Origin: Dryas octopetala
Taxonomy: Eukaryota > Streptophyta > Magnoliopsida > Rosales > Rosaceae
Direction of reading: 5' to 3'
Length of the DNA: 64,000 nt
NCBI GenBank assembly: GCA_963921425.1
Contig: OY992836.1
Coordinates: 3,301,825-3,365,824 of the forward strand
In this document: positions 23,788-37,166 of the stretch, in pieces
How the letters are laid out: each line of letters starts with the position of its first letter
Numbering within the stretch: position 1 is the stretch's first letter
Notes under the pieces: model-generated
What the model was told of the DNA's origin: nothing
The model's input: only the letters and a program-made list of their open reading frames with translations
Database searches by the model: none
Translations under genes and position numbers: made by a program

Positions 23788-25944
23788 TGTTGTATGTTTT
23801 CCTAGAGCAAATTAAATAACCTTTTCTGAGCTCTAGGTTAACTCGCAAGTGCACGAATCGCTAAGTAGCAAAGCTTGCAAATACGAGGTCGATCCCACAG
23901 GGAATTGTACTAGTGTACGATTACTAAATCAATTAAATTCAATTAACTCACCTCTAACTTACACACGCAAATGGGGGGTTTTGATTGGTTTTTAAGGCTA
24001 ACTAAACTAAACGAGAAATGACAAACTTTAAAATGACAAACTGAAAGATTTTGGATAAAATAATATTAGAGAAACACTAGGGGTCAGAATCCACCACTAG
24101 CATACCATTCACTTCACTATGGGTATTAACAATCAATAAGTAAACATGTTGACAAAGTTCGTCTACTAAAAGGTTTGGCTAGTCACTTTTAGCAATTACT
24201 CCCCTTACTGTGCATAAACTAAGAGCTTCTTGGGCCTTCCTTAGCCAGTTAACTTGCATGTTCCCTAGTTCTAAGCTAAGGCAGCTGTTACCCATGCAAG
24301 AGTCGTTACGATCTGTGAGAGTGACAAACACATAGCGCATAGCTCCAAATTAATGTACCCTACGTCTTCTATGATCTCTTTTCTCATGAATATTATCTTA
24401 GGATACCCACTTGTTGCCTATTGAAACTATCATCCTTTCGAGCTTATTTAGTTCCACAACATAATTCTAGATGCATGCAACCTAAGGTGATCAGTCAAAG
24501 ATGCAAAACAAATAGATTCAGTTTAAACAGAGATTCAAGATTTGTCAACATATAAACAATTAAATTATTGATAATCCATAGTGAAAGTGAACAGCAATGC
24601 TAGGGCTTCATCCTAGCCCTAGCCCAATATTCAGCTACACATAATTAATTCCATAAACAAATAAAGCATAATAAAACAATTAAAATAAAAAGGAAGGGAG
24701 AGAGAAATCAAGCCAAGGCAGCAAGGTAGAGGAGGCGGCTGCAAGAAGGTGGCATGGTGGGCTGCTGCTCGGCCTTGGAGTCCACGGCAAGGTTGCTGAG
24801 GTGCTCGGCAAGGTGGCAGCAAGGTGATGATGGCGTGGCTGCTGGAGGTGGCTGTGGCTTGACCTCCTTCTCCTACTTCAATTCAGCGCAAAAATAGAAG
24901 ACACATAAACAAAGGTGGCTGCTAGGGTTCGGCCACAAAAGAAAAGAAAGAGAAATAAAGAGAAGAGGAAGAGATAGGGGCTGCGTCAAGAGGAAGGTGA
25001 AAGGGCTGCTAGGGCTTTCCGAAAATTAAAAGAGAGAGGCAGAACTTCCGAACCCTTTTTCTGATTTTTAGAGATATATTTATAGGGATTAGTAGGAGAG
25101 GAATCCTTGGAAGGCAAGGAAAAGAGAAGATGCGGCTGCTGCTAGGGTTAAGGAAAGCTTTGGGCTTGCGGCAAGGCTTTGGCTTTGGGCTTAAGTGCCA
25201 CACGCCAGCCCCCTAGGGTTTCACTTCATGGCTGCCACCTTGAGGCTTGCGCATTGGGCTTCATTTTGGGCTGGTGCATGCATGCATGCATGGCCCCTCA
25301 GATTTCGGCATTTGCATAGGCCCATGACCCATTGGACTTGTTGACTTGTCATAGTTGACCCTTGACCGTTAACTTTGACTTCTCATTTTGCCCCTCATTT
25401 CCATTTGAGTTCGAATTCATTTCTTCCCTCCATTTATTCCCAAGGTGTCCACCACCTTCTGGAAGCTTCTGGAACCTTGATTTTGTAGAGTTGACTTTGA
25501 CCAGCATTTCCTAGTGTGACTAGGATTTCTTGTAAATGAAGGATTCCTTATCCATTTTGTCTTCTCGTAATGACCATATTGCCCCTGGGGTCTCCTAGTG
25601 TCATTAGGACTCCTTTCCCTAGTTGGGTTAGGTTTCCTAGTTCAACCAGGATTTCCTCATTTCTGGCTCCGCAATGATGGTTCTGGACTTGATGTTTCCT
25701 AGTGTGACTAGGAATCCTCATTCGACTAGGATTTCGGCCCTTTTCCTGGTTTGACCAGGATTTCTCTCGTTTTCCCAGTTTGACTAGGAAATGTCTAAAA
25801 ATGATCCTTTTGGCTCCTTTTCTCTTCTTTGCTCATTTTATCCTATAAAAACAAAAACAAACTAACAACACACAAAATATCGAGTTATTGCACTTTGAGT
25901 TAGGGAGTTAGTATCATAAAATAGTGTAAAATGAGCACTCATCA
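23788..25944 (-). repeat. A2 3' LTR
   Basis: 2157 bp. It differs from the other copy by about 27 substitutions and a few short indels, for example an extra GAG near 24733. It contains CCTAGTGTGACTAGGA-type short inverted motifs around 25510-25700 and a CATGCATGCATGCATG run at 25275-25290. Confidence 0.93.
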
Positions 25945-25960
25945 TACCCCCAAACTTAGA
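25945..25960 (-). other. A2 polypurine tract
   Basis: On the minus strand TCTAAGTTTGGGGGTA directly precedes the LTR start TGATGAGTGC. It is preceded by GCTCGAGGACTAGC, conserved in A1 near 36547. Confidence 0.85.
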
Positions 25961-27697
25961 TTTTGCTAGTCCTCGAGCAAAAAGAACAAAGAAAAGACTC
26001 AAGACAGACTCAAAACATCCCAACGCATGATTTCATAAGCACAGCCATAAATAGCATAATCAAGCAAGATACACATAAAATTCATTCTTCGACCTCTAAT
26101 AATGTTTCAATTAACATACCTTACTCCCCCATGAAAAATATAGACCATCCTTAACACAAACTCAAGTGTTTAGACAAACAAGACTAAATCAGCATATCCA
26201 AAATAGTATCAACTCCAATTCTCACCAAGGCATGCTCTCAACAATAAAACACTCAGAGATTGGGTTGATATGTGCACTCAAGTATATGTGAGAGATGATA
26301 TGATAGACAAATGCAAAAAGCTCACATATTAATAATGAAAGACAGGCACCCATGAACAAAAACACTGATCTCAAGAAAATGATTTAAAATACTTGAAACA
26401 GAATCAATAATCATAAGCTTCCCTTTTATCTAGACTCCACATAATGAACTACAATTCTCCCAAGATCAAGTAGGGCTTTAATAAGGGTTGTAATGGAGGC
26501 TTAGGTTAGGATAAGGTATTGAAATGAAACGGATAACAAAGGGCTACAGACTATGGATTTGCTCAAAACAAAAGTAGAGGCATTCCTTGCATAATTTGTA
26601 ATCATAGTCTTGAATTCGAACACTTTTCTTTTTCATCCTTTGAAATCATTCGTTCCCTTAAACAACACTTCTCTTTTCTTTTCTTTTTTCTTTTTTTATA
26701 AGGGAACGACACATTCTTAAGCACAATTCCTTCTCTTCCAAGCTATGCACACACATTTCTTTTTAACCTCACAGCTTCATTAGCTCAATGCAAATCCATC
26801 AGTAAGGTAAACAGGTAGAGGAGTGAAACTCCCCCAAACTTAGGATTTGGTACAAGGGTAATCAAAGAAAAGGTCATTAGGCTCAAAATGTTTGACTAGG
26901 GTTATAACACAGGGTAGGCCTTAGGTTATGGGTTAAAACAAACAAGGCCTACTATCATTTCCTAAGATTCATTAGTTATATCCATGCTTTGAGTAAAATA
27001 AGAGAGAAGTTCTAGCTTATTGATTCACAATTATATTCCAAGTACTTAATCAAAAGAAAGAATAATGAGATCACAACGACTTTATATGAAACGAAAATTT
27101 TAGAGTAATGTCAACACTCAAGAATTGAAGTACAGGGCTCAAAAGCTCACTTAGGTCATACAAGTCTACTCTATTTAGTATATGCATCTCTAGTCATGTA
27201 AGTTATCACTTAAGTTTATGAAAACAAGGCCCACTTCATAGAGTTGTAAAGCATGTTATGAACCAATACTAGAGATAGAAGAATTCATACTATATAGTCA
27301 AGCTAGACATGCTCATAATAGCCATGCATAATAAAATCAATCAGTTGGGGACTCAAGACAACAAAACAAACAGAAAGACTCAAAAAATTTTTTTTTTTTT
27401 TTTTTAAATTCCAAAAATGCAATGCATTCCCCACCCCCAAACTTAAAAGAAACATTGTCCTCAATGTTTAAATGAAAGACAAATGTAATGCACAATATAA
27501 TAAACAGAGGAGGGGAAAAACAATAAATAAAACAAAACTACTTAAATGAGCGAAAAGAGGGTGAAAACGTACCTTGGCTGGTGTGAAAAGGCTCGCCCAT
27601 GCATAAGTACCAAATCACCTCCTCGTCGTCATCCATCCCTTGGGTTGCCTCCCAAGAAGCGCTAAGTTTCACGTCTTCAGCCAGACCTAGTCTTGTA
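25961..27697 (-). other. A2 spacer between integrase and 3' LTR
   Basis: No open frame above about 85 codons, so no envelope-like gene remains. A second purine-rich motif (TTTAAGTTTGGGGGTGGGG on the minus strand, about 27428-27448) and a poly(T) run at 27387-27406 are present. Confidence 0.7.
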
Positions 27698-29758
27698 CTA
27701 GAAATCAATTTTCTCTTGGTTCAACTCAAAATCAGGTTCAAGGAAAGGCTTCACACGATGACCATTAACCTTAAATGTGTTCCCATTCTTCGGATTCTTG
27801 AGTTCAACTGTACCATAGGGAAACACTCGAACCACCTCATAAGGTCCGGTCCATCTTGAATGCAACTTGCCTGGGAAGAGACGTAATCTTGTATCATATA
27901 ATAACACCTTCCCTCCAACAAAGAATTCTCTTGGACGTAGCTTCTTATCATGGTACCTCTTGGTCCTTTCCTTGTACAACTTAGCATTCTCATATGCGAA
28001 ATATCGTATTTCTTCCAGCTCACTAAGTTGCAACTTCCTTTTCTCACCAACGGCATGAATATCAAAATTGAACTTCTTAATCGCCTAATATGCCTTATGC
28101 TCCAGCTCAACTGGTAAATGACAAGCTTTCCCATAGATCAGTCGAAATGGAGACATTCCAATGGGCGTCTTGTAAGCAGTGCGATAAGCCCATAATGCAT
28201 CATTAAGCTTGGTAGACCAATCCTTCCTATTGGCGAGCACTGTTCTTTCCAAAATGAACTTGATCTCACGATTCGATATTTCCACTTGTCCACTTGTCTG
28301 TGGATGATAGGGAGTAGCCACTTTATGCCTTATTCCATACTTCTTCATCACGGCCTCAAACAGCTTATTGCAAAAATGCGACCCCCCATCACTAATGATT
28401 GCTCTTGGGGTACCAAATCGTGCAAAGATATTGGTCTTAAGGAAATTCAAGACCACTCGAGCATCATTAGTCCTACAAGCGACAGCTTCCACCCACTTAG
28501 ACACATAATCAACTCCCACCAGAATGCACTCGTATCCAAAAGAAGATGGAAATGGTCCCATGAAATCTATACCCCAAACATCAAAGATTTCGACTTCCAA
28601 CATGAAGTTCAGTGGCATCTGATCACGAGCAGAAATATTTCCCATCTTCTGACATTTGTCACATGTGAGATAAAACTGACGACAATCATGAAAAATAGTG
28701 GGCCAAAAGAAACCTGCTTGAAGAATCTTGTAAGCGGTCTTAGTTCCTCCACCATGGCCTCCACATTCTTTAGAATGGCACATCTCAATGACATTCCTCT
28801 GCTCCATTTCCGGTACACATCGTCTTATTAACTGATCTGACCCATATTTGAACAAATAAGGATCATCCCACACATACTGTCTGACATCATGCAAAAACTT
28901 CTTCCTTTGGTAGTGTGTCAGATCATTGGGCAACACTCCACTTGCTAAATAATTAGCTATGTCAGCATACCATGGAGTAGTCAAGATGGCAAAAAGCTGC
29001 TCGTCCGGGAATGACTCTCGTAACGGTAGTGTGTCCTCTTCAGACTGTTCCTCATTGACGAGTCTACTCAAATGGTCTGCTACCACATTCTCACACCCTT
29101 TCTTATCCTTGATCTCAATATCAAATTCCTGTAGCAACAGAGTCCATCTAATCAACCTCGGTTTGGCGTCTTTCTTATTCAGCAGATACTTGAGAGCGGA
29201 ATGATCCGTGTAAATGATGATCTTAGACCCAATCAAATAACTTCTAAATTTCTCCAAAGCAAAGATCACAGCAAGCAACTCCTTCTCTGTAGTAGAATAG
29301 TTCAACTGTGCATCATTCAGAGTCCTGCTTGCATAATAGATCACATGTGGTAGCTTATCAACTCTCTGACCCAAAACAGCTCCAACAGCATAGTCACTTG
29401 CATCACACATAAGCTCAAACGGCAAGTTCCAATCGGGTGGCATGATGATCGGAGCGGAGGTGAGTAGCTTCTTCAATTTGTTAAAGGCAACCAAACAATC
29501 CTCATTAAACTCGAAATTCACCTCTTTTTGCAATAAGGTGCACAAAGGCCTGGAGATCTTGGAAAAATCCTTGATGAACCTCCTATAAAACCCAGCATGG
29601 CCTAGGAAACTTCTTACTTCCTTAACACTTGATGGAGGCGGCAATCTCTGTATCACATCAATCTTGGCTTTATCAACTTGTATGCCCTCCTTTGAAATCA
29701 CATGACCCAATACTATTCCTTGTCGAACCATGAAGTGACATTTCTCCCAATTAAGCAC
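27698..29758 (-). pseudogene. A2 pol: RT end, RNase H and integrase
   Basis: Continuous with the RT frame apart from one stop. It starts [20 protein letters not shown] (end of RT/thumb). RNase H motifs follow: [15 protein letters not shown] (about 29410), [15 protein letters not shown] and [12 protein letters not shown] (about 29210). Integrase has an HHCC zinc finger ([10 protein letters not shown] to CDKCQ, 28640-28790), catalytic stretches [12 protein letters not shown] and [10 protein letters not shown], and NREIKFILE. The last part, after a TAG at 28085-28087, carries the C-terminal DNA-binding region ([20 protein letters not shown]) and ends at 27698. No chromodomain is seen. Confidence 0.92.
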
Positions 29759-29767
29759 TAGATTGGC

Positions 29768-30439
29768 TTATTGACATCTTTTCAGAACTAAAGACAAGTT
29801 ATCCAGACATGCATCAAAAGACGAACCAAAAACAGAAAAATCATCCATAAATACCTCCATGATTCGTTCCACCATATCAGAGAAAATAGACATCATGCAT
29901 CTCTGAAATGTTGCAGGCGCATTGCACAATCCGAATGGCATCCTTCTATAAGCAAACGTACCAAATGGACATGTGAACGTGGTCTTCTCTTGATACTCGG
30001 GTGCAATAGCAATCTGATTGTACCCACTATACCCATCCAAAAAGCAATAGTGACTATGGCCGGCCAACCTTTCCAACATCTGGTCAATGAATGGCAAAGG
30101 AAAATGATCCTTCCTTGTTGCGGTGTTAAGCTTCCGATAGTCAATACACACACGCCAACCGGTTTGCATCCTTTGGGGAACCAACTCATTATGCTCATTC
30201 TTCACCACGGTAATACCACTTTTCTTCGGCACCACTTGAACAGGACTAACCCACTTCGAATCACTGATAGGATAAATAATACCAACATCCAACAATTTGA
30301 TTACCTCATTACGCACAACTTCCTTCAGAGTTGGATTCAGTCTTCTTTGGGCATCACGAGTAGGCCTAGATTCCTCCTCAAGTAAAATTCTATGCATACA
30401 TACTGTGGGTGAGATTCCCTTGATATCGGCTATGGTCTA
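29768..30439 (-). pseudogene. A2 pol: reverse transcriptase
   Basis: Begins after a TAG at 30437-30439 that separates it from protease, and ends at a TAA at 29768-29770. Motifs: WVSPVQVVPKKSG, WRVCIDYRKLN, HFPLPFIDQMLERL, CFLDGYSGYNQI, FGLCNAPATFQRCM and the polymerase box FMDDFSVFG (about 29835-29861). All pol parts lie in one frame (27698-32104) interrupted by three single stop codons, so the decay is by point changes rather than indels. Confidence 0.93.
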
Positions 30440-32104
30440 TCCCAATGCCAACCGATTTTCCTTCAGAACTCTCAAGAGTCTCTCTTCCTCGCCTGCACCC
30501 AAATTAGCTGCAATAATCACAGGCAAGGTCTCATTTTCTCCCAAAAATGCATATTTCAAGTGCTCCGGTAACGGTTTCAGCTCCAACTTAGGTGCTTGCT
30601 CAATAGAAGGAAGTGTCTTATGATTAGTGGGTACTAACATTTCAAACTGGCTGAACCACTTATTTCTGAGAGGTCGGTTGCCTTCCAAACGTGTAGGAGT
30701 TGTTTCCACGTTTTCATCCAACTCACTAGACTCGAGTGCTCCCAAAGCAACCTCCAATGTATCTTCTGCAAGACTAGTTTCGCACACTTCCTCAACTAAT
30801 GGGTCCAGAATATCAATCCTCAAGCAATCATCCTCCTCCTTTGGATACTTCATTGCACCGAAAACATCAAATTCAACTGTTTCACCAAGTACAGACATCG
30901 TCAACTTCCCATTACTCACATCAATCTTGGTGTTCGCTGTGGCCATGAACAGTCTTCCTAATATGATCGGTAGCTCATTTCCTCTAATTGGGGTATCCTC
31001 CATTTCAAGAATGATAAAATCAGCGGGCATGATCAAATCTGCAACCCGAACCAGCACATCTTCAACCACACCTTTTGGAACCTTTACTGAACGATCTGCC
31101 AATTGAAGAGTAACACTAGTAGGTTTAAGATCTCCTATGCCCAACTGTGCGAAAACTGAATACGGCATCAAATTAATACTTGCTCCCAAATCCAGCAATG
31201 CCTTCTCAAACTTATGATCCCCAACCAAACATGGAATCGTAAAACTGCCAGGGTCTTTCAACTTTGGTGGTAGCTTCCTCTGCAAAACCGCACTGACTTC
31301 TTCACTCAGACACACCTGCTCATGCTCTTTGAATTTCCTCTTGTGCGTGCACAATTCCTTCAAAAACTTGGCATACTTAGGAATCTGCTGAATAGCATCA
31401 AGCAAAGGAATGTTGATTTCCACTTTCTTAAACATCTCCAAAATTTCCTTAGCTTGCTCGTCCTTACTCTGCTTCCTTTGACGTTGAGGGAAAGGCAACG
31501 GAGCTCTTGGAATAGAGGAAGTAATCTCGGCCTTCTTGCTAGCACGTGTAGCAATGTGCTTTTCTTGCTTCTTTCTTTCCTCCTCTTCCTCATCCTTAAC
31601 CTTAACTTTATCCCTCTTGTACTTTTCCACTTGTTCAGGCTCTAATATCTCAACTTCATCCTCATTACTTGGATTATCCTCTTGAGTAATGCCCACTTTG
31701 TTGTCAATCATTTTCCCACTTCTCAAAGTAGTGATTGCTTCGGCCTTATCCTGAATTGGTGCACCCTTTACCACTTTGTCCAAGGTCAAAGTCACTTGTT
31801 TCAATTGGGCTTCTAAATTCGAGATAGCTTTAGCTGTGACACTCAACTGCTCCTCAGTTTTATTCATAAATGTCTTAGTATCATTAGACATCGAAGTTGT
31901 ACTCTGAGCTAATGCAGCCATCATGTCCTCCAAATAAGTACTTCGCTGCTCAATAGGGGACTGTACACTCGGTCTAGCTTGAACTCTTTCAACCTCGAAA
32001 CATGACTCTCCATGTGATGGCCTAGCTTCCTGATTTGCCATCAGAACCTGCATCATCTGTTTAAGCTCAGACATCTCAGCTTCCATAACTGATTTCTTTT
32101 CCAC
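30440..32104 (-). pseudogene. A2 gag C-terminus and aspartic protease
   Basis: The N-terminal half is charged and coiled-coil-like (Lys/Glu-rich runs around residues 150-210). The protease is recognised by FTIPCLVGDHKFEKALLDLG, then ASINLMPYSVF, with the active-site triad region read as DLGAS rather than DSGAS, as is usual in Athila-type elements. A partial second protease motif is ILGRLFMATA. About 555 codons are open in this frame. It was probably one polyprotein with the upstream gag, now broken by stops before 32104. Confidence 0.85.
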
Positions 32105-32951
32105 TCTTTTCCGTCTATTCCACTGCTATGAACTCAACGCCAATGTGTCAAAGAGTGTCTATGCTTCCTCAAAAGTCTTCTTTTTCAGTGCTCCTCCATA
32201 TGTCATATCCACCATATTACGATCTTAATCCAACAGACCCTCATAAAAATACTCAATCTGCATCCATGGGGCAAAATTATGGTGTGGACACGAAGTCAGA
32301 AGCTCTTGGTACCTTTCCCAATCTCATGAAACACTTCGTCCTCTGATTGTGTAAACCCTAAGATCTGCTTCCTCATAATGATAGTCTTGCTAACTGGATA
32401 GAACCTCAGAAGAAACTTAGATGCCAGTTCCTCCCATGTTGTAATTGAAGCGACCTGCAAGGAAAACAACCAATGTTTAGCTTTATCTTTAAGAGAGAAT
32501 GGAAATAACCTTAATTTCCTTTGATCATCGCTCAACCCCCTCAGCTTGCCAATCTCGCATATTGCATGAAATTCCTTGATATGCACATAGGGATCCTCTC
32601 CTTCTACCCATGAAATGATGGAAGAAGTTTGATTGTCCCACTTGAGAGTTCAAAATCGGCTTCCACTTGAGAGTAAACAATGCACGTAGGTTGAGCCAGA
32701 AACGTTGGAGACGAATAATCACTTAAAGGTATTCTCATTTGAGATGCATTTGGCTGCAAGGTCTCCTCAACTTCCTCTTCTGATTTCTCCTCTTCGTCTG
32801 CTTCTTCTGATTCACTCCCTTTCGGCGACACAAGAGTCGATCTCATCCTTAATGGTGTCCAGTTGAGTTTCGGTCTTCCCTTGTACGCACTCAACACCTT
32901 TTGGCCTTCCACGCGTGAAAGAGGAGTGATCTTCGAATTTGATTCTTCCAT
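32100..32951 (-). pseudogene. A2 gag N-terminus, frameshifted
   Basis: Starts with MEESNSKI at 32951, followed by an acidic stretch (SEEADEEEKSEEEVEE). At about 32608 a one-base loss shifts the frame before HIKEFHAICEIGKLRGLSD. The retrotransposon gag core follows: LRLFPFSLKDKAKHWLFSL, then TTWEELASKFLLRFYP. A second shift near 32313 and three stops (near 32230, 32162 and 32127) follow. The capsid-like protein cannot be made. Confidence 0.85.
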
Positions 32952-33066
32952 TGTACCTTAGAAACAAGAGAAATTAGTGAGAACCAAAAATAAAAACAGA
33001 AAATAAAACCTAACTAAAATGATTTAACTAAAGATAATTAAACTAGCAATCAACAAAAATAACAAT

Positions 33067-33084
33067 TCCCCGGCAACGGCGCCA
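33067..33084 (-). other. A2 primer-binding site (tRNA-Asp)
   Basis: The plus strand reads TCCCCGGCAACGGCGCCA, identical over 18 nt to the 3' end of plant tRNA-Asp including CCA. It is six bases from the 5' LTR. Confidence 0.9.
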
Positions 33085-33090
33085 AAAACT

Positions 33091-35238
33091 TGTTGTATGT
33101 TTTCCTAGAGCAAATTAAATAACCTTTTCTGAGCTTTAGGTTAACTCGCAAGTGCACGAATCGCTAAGTAGCAAAGCTTGCAAATACGAGGTCGATCCCA
33201 CAGGGAATTGTACTAGTGTACGATTACTAACTCAATTAAATTCAATTAACTCACCTCTAACTCACACACGCAAATGGGGGGTTTTGATTGGTTTTTAAGG
33301 CTAACTAAACTAAACGAGAAATGACAAACTTTAAAATGACAAACTGAAAGATTTTGGATAAAATAATATTAGAGAAACACTAGGAGTCAGAATCCACCAC
33401 TAGCATACCATTCACTTCACTATGGGTATTAACAATCAATAAGTAAACATGTTGACAAAGTTCGTCTACTAAAAGGTTTGGCTAGTAACTTTTAGCAATT
33501 ACTCTCCTTACTGTGCATAAACTAAGAGCTTCTTGGGCCTTCCTTAGCCAGTTAACTTGCATGTTCCCTAGTTCTAAGCTAAGGCAGTTGTTACCCATGC
33601 AAGAGTCGTTACGATCTGTGAGAGTGACAAACACATAGCGCATAGCTCCAAATTAATGTACCCTACGTCCTCTATGATCTCTTTTCTCATGAATATTATC
33701 TTAGGATACCCACTTGTTGCCTATTGAAACTATCATCCTTTCGAGCTTATTTAGTTCCACAACATAATTCTAGATGCATGCAACCTAAGGTGATCAGTCA
33801 AAGATGCAAAACAAATAGATTCAGTTTAAACAGAGATCCAAGATTTGTCAACATATAAACAATTAAATTATTGATAATCCATAGTGAAAGTGAACAGCAA
33901 TGCTAGGGCTTCATCCTAGTCCTAGCCCAATATTCAGCTACACATAATTAATTCCATAAACAAACAAAGCATAATAAAAAAATTAAAATAAAAAGGAAGG
34001 GAGAGAGAAATCAAGCCAAGGCAGCAAGGTAGAGGCGGCTGCAAGAAGGTGGCATGGTGGGCTGCTGCTCGGCCTTGGAGTCCACGGCAAGGTTGCTGAG
34101 GTGCTCGGCAAGGTGGCAGCAAGGTGATGATGGCGTGGCTGCTGGAGGTGGCTGCGGCTTGACCTCCTTCTCCTACTTCAATTCAGCGCAAAAATAGAAG
34201 ACACATAAACAAAGGTGGCTGCTAGGGTTCAGCCACAAAAGAAAAGAAAGAGAAATAAAGAGAAGAGGAAGAGATAGGGGCTGCGGAAAGAGGAAGGTGA
34301 AAGGGCTGCTAGGGCTTTCCGAAAATTAAAAGAGAGAGGCAGAACTTCCGAACCCTTTTTCTGATTTTTAGAGATATATTTATACGATCAGTAGGAGAGG
34401 AATCCTTGGGAGGCAAGGAAAAGAAAAGATGCGGCTGCTGCTAGGGTTAGGGAAAGCTTTGGGCTTGCGGCAAGGCTTTGGCTTTGGGCTTAAGTGCCAC
34501 ACGCCAGCCCCCTAGGGTTTCACTTCATGGCTGCCACCTTTAGCGCATTGGGCTTCATTTTGGGCTGGTGCATGCATGCATGCATGGCCCCTCAGATTTC
34601 GGCATTTGCATAGGCCCATGGCCCATTGGACTTGTTGACTTGTCATAGTTGACCCTTGACCGTTAACTTTGACTTCCCATTTTGCCCCTCATTTCCATTT
34701 GAGTTCGAATTCATTTCTTCCCTCCATTTATTCCCAAGGTGTCCACCACCTTCTGGAAGCTTCTGGAACCTTGATTTTGTAGAGTTGACTTTGACCAGCA
34801 TTTCCTAGTGTGACTAGGATTTCTTGTAAATGAAGGATTCCTTATCCATTTTGTCTTCTCGTAATGACCATATTGCCCCTGGGGTCTCCTAGTGTCATTA
34901 GGACTCCTTTCCCTAGTTGGGTTAGGTTTCCTAGTTCAACCAGGATTTCCTCATTTCTGGCTCCGCAATGATGGTTCTGGACTTGATGTTTCCTAGTGTG
35001 ACTAGGAATCCTCATTCGACTAGGATTTCGGCCCCTTTCCTTGTTTGACCAGGATTTCTCTCGTTTTCCCAGTTTGACTAGGAAATGTCTAAAAATGATC
35101 CTTTTGGCTCCTTTTCTCTTCTTTGCTCATTTTATCCTATAAAAATAAAAACAAACTAACAACACACAAAATATCGAGTTATTGCACTCTGAGTTAGGGA
35201 GTTAGTATCATAAAATAGTGTAAAATGAGCACTCATCA
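33091..35238 (-). repeat. A2 5' LTR
   Basis: 2148 bp, colinear with 23788-25944. Short open frames seen in both LTRs at the same place (24631-24822 and 33934-34122, minus) are LTR sequence. Confidence 0.93.
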
Positions 35239-35243
35239 ATGAT

Positions 35244-36575
35244 GAGATTGACTTTCTTGCATTTAATGCTTAGCTTTAAGAAATACATAATATTCTACTT
35301 TAATATTTTGGCATGCAAAATAAGAATCTTTCTCATTAGATTTGATATTATTTTCATAAGAGAATCATTTTTCAACTCATAAAGTATACTTTCACTTGAG
35401 CCAACAAATGCATTTTGAAGTTAAAGAGTGAAATTTGAATTAGACAACCTCAGGAAAAATAATGGAGACTTTACCCTAGTGAGTTTATAGTCATTCTATT
35501 CATGCGAGTGCTATAAATTTATCTCTAAATCTTTCTTGAGTCTACATTATGTCGTTGATGATCTCATTATTCTTTCTTGGTTGATTAATTACTTGAATAT
35601 AATATTGAATTTTGAATCATTGCACTTGAAGTTCCTTTAATTTAATTGAAGCATAATAGGCATTCTTGAATTAAGAAAGGATTTTAGGCCATTAAGTCTG
35701 AGTCTTGCTATTTTCATTAAATAAAATTTTACCACTAGTACTCCTTTTGAGCCTTAATTTTTAGTCTTTTTTTTCGTGTGTTAAACACTATCACTCTCTT
35801 TTTTTAGAATTGTTAGAAAAAGTAAAAACAAAAAAAGTTTGGCATCATGTTATTAGTCTCTCTTTATGTTGTTATTTTCTTCAATAAAAAGAACAAAAAA
35901 ATGAGAGAAAAACAAATGTCCTAGTATCATTTTATTTTTAAATAAACTTTCTAAGAAAAATCTTACATTTTTCACCTTAGCCTTACATTACAAGCCAATA
36001 AAAGTCCTATTTGATTTTAGGAAGAGCTTGGTTAGAATGTGGAGAGAGAATGAGTAGGAATTAAAGTGCTTGATTCAAACATGTTCATGTAATTGATTTC
36101 CTTTCATGAGATCTTATTTTTCTCCATAAATCCTTCTTCATGATACATATCTGAGTTATTTTTGCAAATTGTTCACATTTACTTATACTCACATATAACT
36201 AGAGAGAAAATAAATCAACCCATCTCCGTGTGCTTTATTTGTGAGTGATTTATCTTGTGAGATTTAATTGGAGTCAAAATAAATTTTCCAAAGGTGATTT
36301 AATTTTTATTGTACTTAGAGATTGAAATTTGCATTTTTGTTGGTTTGGTGCACTTACATTCTGAGTTTAGAATCTTTAATATGATTTTACCACTTTGAAT
36401 AATATTTGATCTCTTATTCATATTCTTGAGCGCATGTTTAAAGTGTTACGGTAGATAAAATTGTGTTTCCAAAGTTTATGCATTTGAATGAAAGAATTTC
36501 TCTGAGAAAAATTGAAGGAATCAATTTCTTTTTATCTTACTTTTGCTCGAGGCTAGGACTAGCAAAATGTAGGTT
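35244..36575 (+). other. A1 tail between integrase and 3' LTR
   Basis: AT-rich and non-coding. It ends in a degenerate copy of the Athila pre-LTR motif (TTTTGCTCGAGGCTAGGAC near 36541), which in A2 directly precedes the polypurine tract. Nothing else is recognised. Confidence 0.55.
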
Positions 36576-37166
36576 TAACCTCTAAATCTTAGCATTTTAT
36601 TTTTCATTTTAATTTACTAGTCAATTATTTGGTTTTATTAGTTTTCGTTTTATTTTCTAGATTTTATTTGGTTGTTATTTATTTTATTTAGACTAGATTT
36701 AATATTAGAAATTTTATGAGTTTTTATTAACTAGTTTATTTTTAGGTATAAATTCAATTTAGACACATAACTATATATGCTATTTCAACGGGGTCCACGA
36801 ACTTTCAAATATTTCAAATATACACCTGATTTATTATGTAAATTGAAAAATGAAATTTCGTTCATCAATTTATTGAGCGATCAGTTAAATGTCAGCTTGG
36901 CTTTTGCTAACGGGGATTAATTGGCGACGTGGCACCAACTCATCATACATTTCTCGTTAAATGAGCAACACATGTCCACTTGACACAGGCCACACACTCA
37001 TCACCTCTTTCCCGCTCGTCGAACGCTCTCCTGACCATTTAGTCTCCAAAAAACATCACGTTTTCCCCCAAATTCGAATATAAATCTCTCACTTGTGTTC
37101 AATGAGCGAGAAAGAGATGATGAGTTTGTAGACCCGTGTCAGGGGTTAGGTGGACCTGTGTCGCTC

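Larger units (their letters stand above)
23788..35238 (-). mobile_element. Athila-like Gypsy retrotransposon A2, full length but dead
   Basis: Two LTRs, 23788-25944 and 33091-35238, both starting TGTTGTATG and ending GCACTCATCA on the plus strand. Flanks are AAGAT (23783-23787) and ATGAT (35239-35243), a 5-bp TSD with one mismatch. The primer site (33067-33084) equals the 3' end of tRNA-Asp, and a purine tract lies at 25945-25960. Between them, on the minus strand, lie gag, protease, reverse transcriptase, RNase H and integrase in the Gypsy order. By hand count the LTRs differ at about 27 positions over 2.15 kb (about 1.3%) plus small indels, suggesting an insertion within roughly the last million years under usual plant rates. 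Stops and frameshifts in gag and pol mean it cannot move on its own. There is no env-like frame between integrase and the 3' LTR. Confidence 0.93.

Noticed and set aside
25961-27697. An envelope-like gene in A2
   Set aside because: No frame above about 85 codons and no membrane-anchor pattern; the region is non-coding.
28286-28831. 181-codon plus-strand frame
   Set aside because: Antisense shadow of the A2 integrase.
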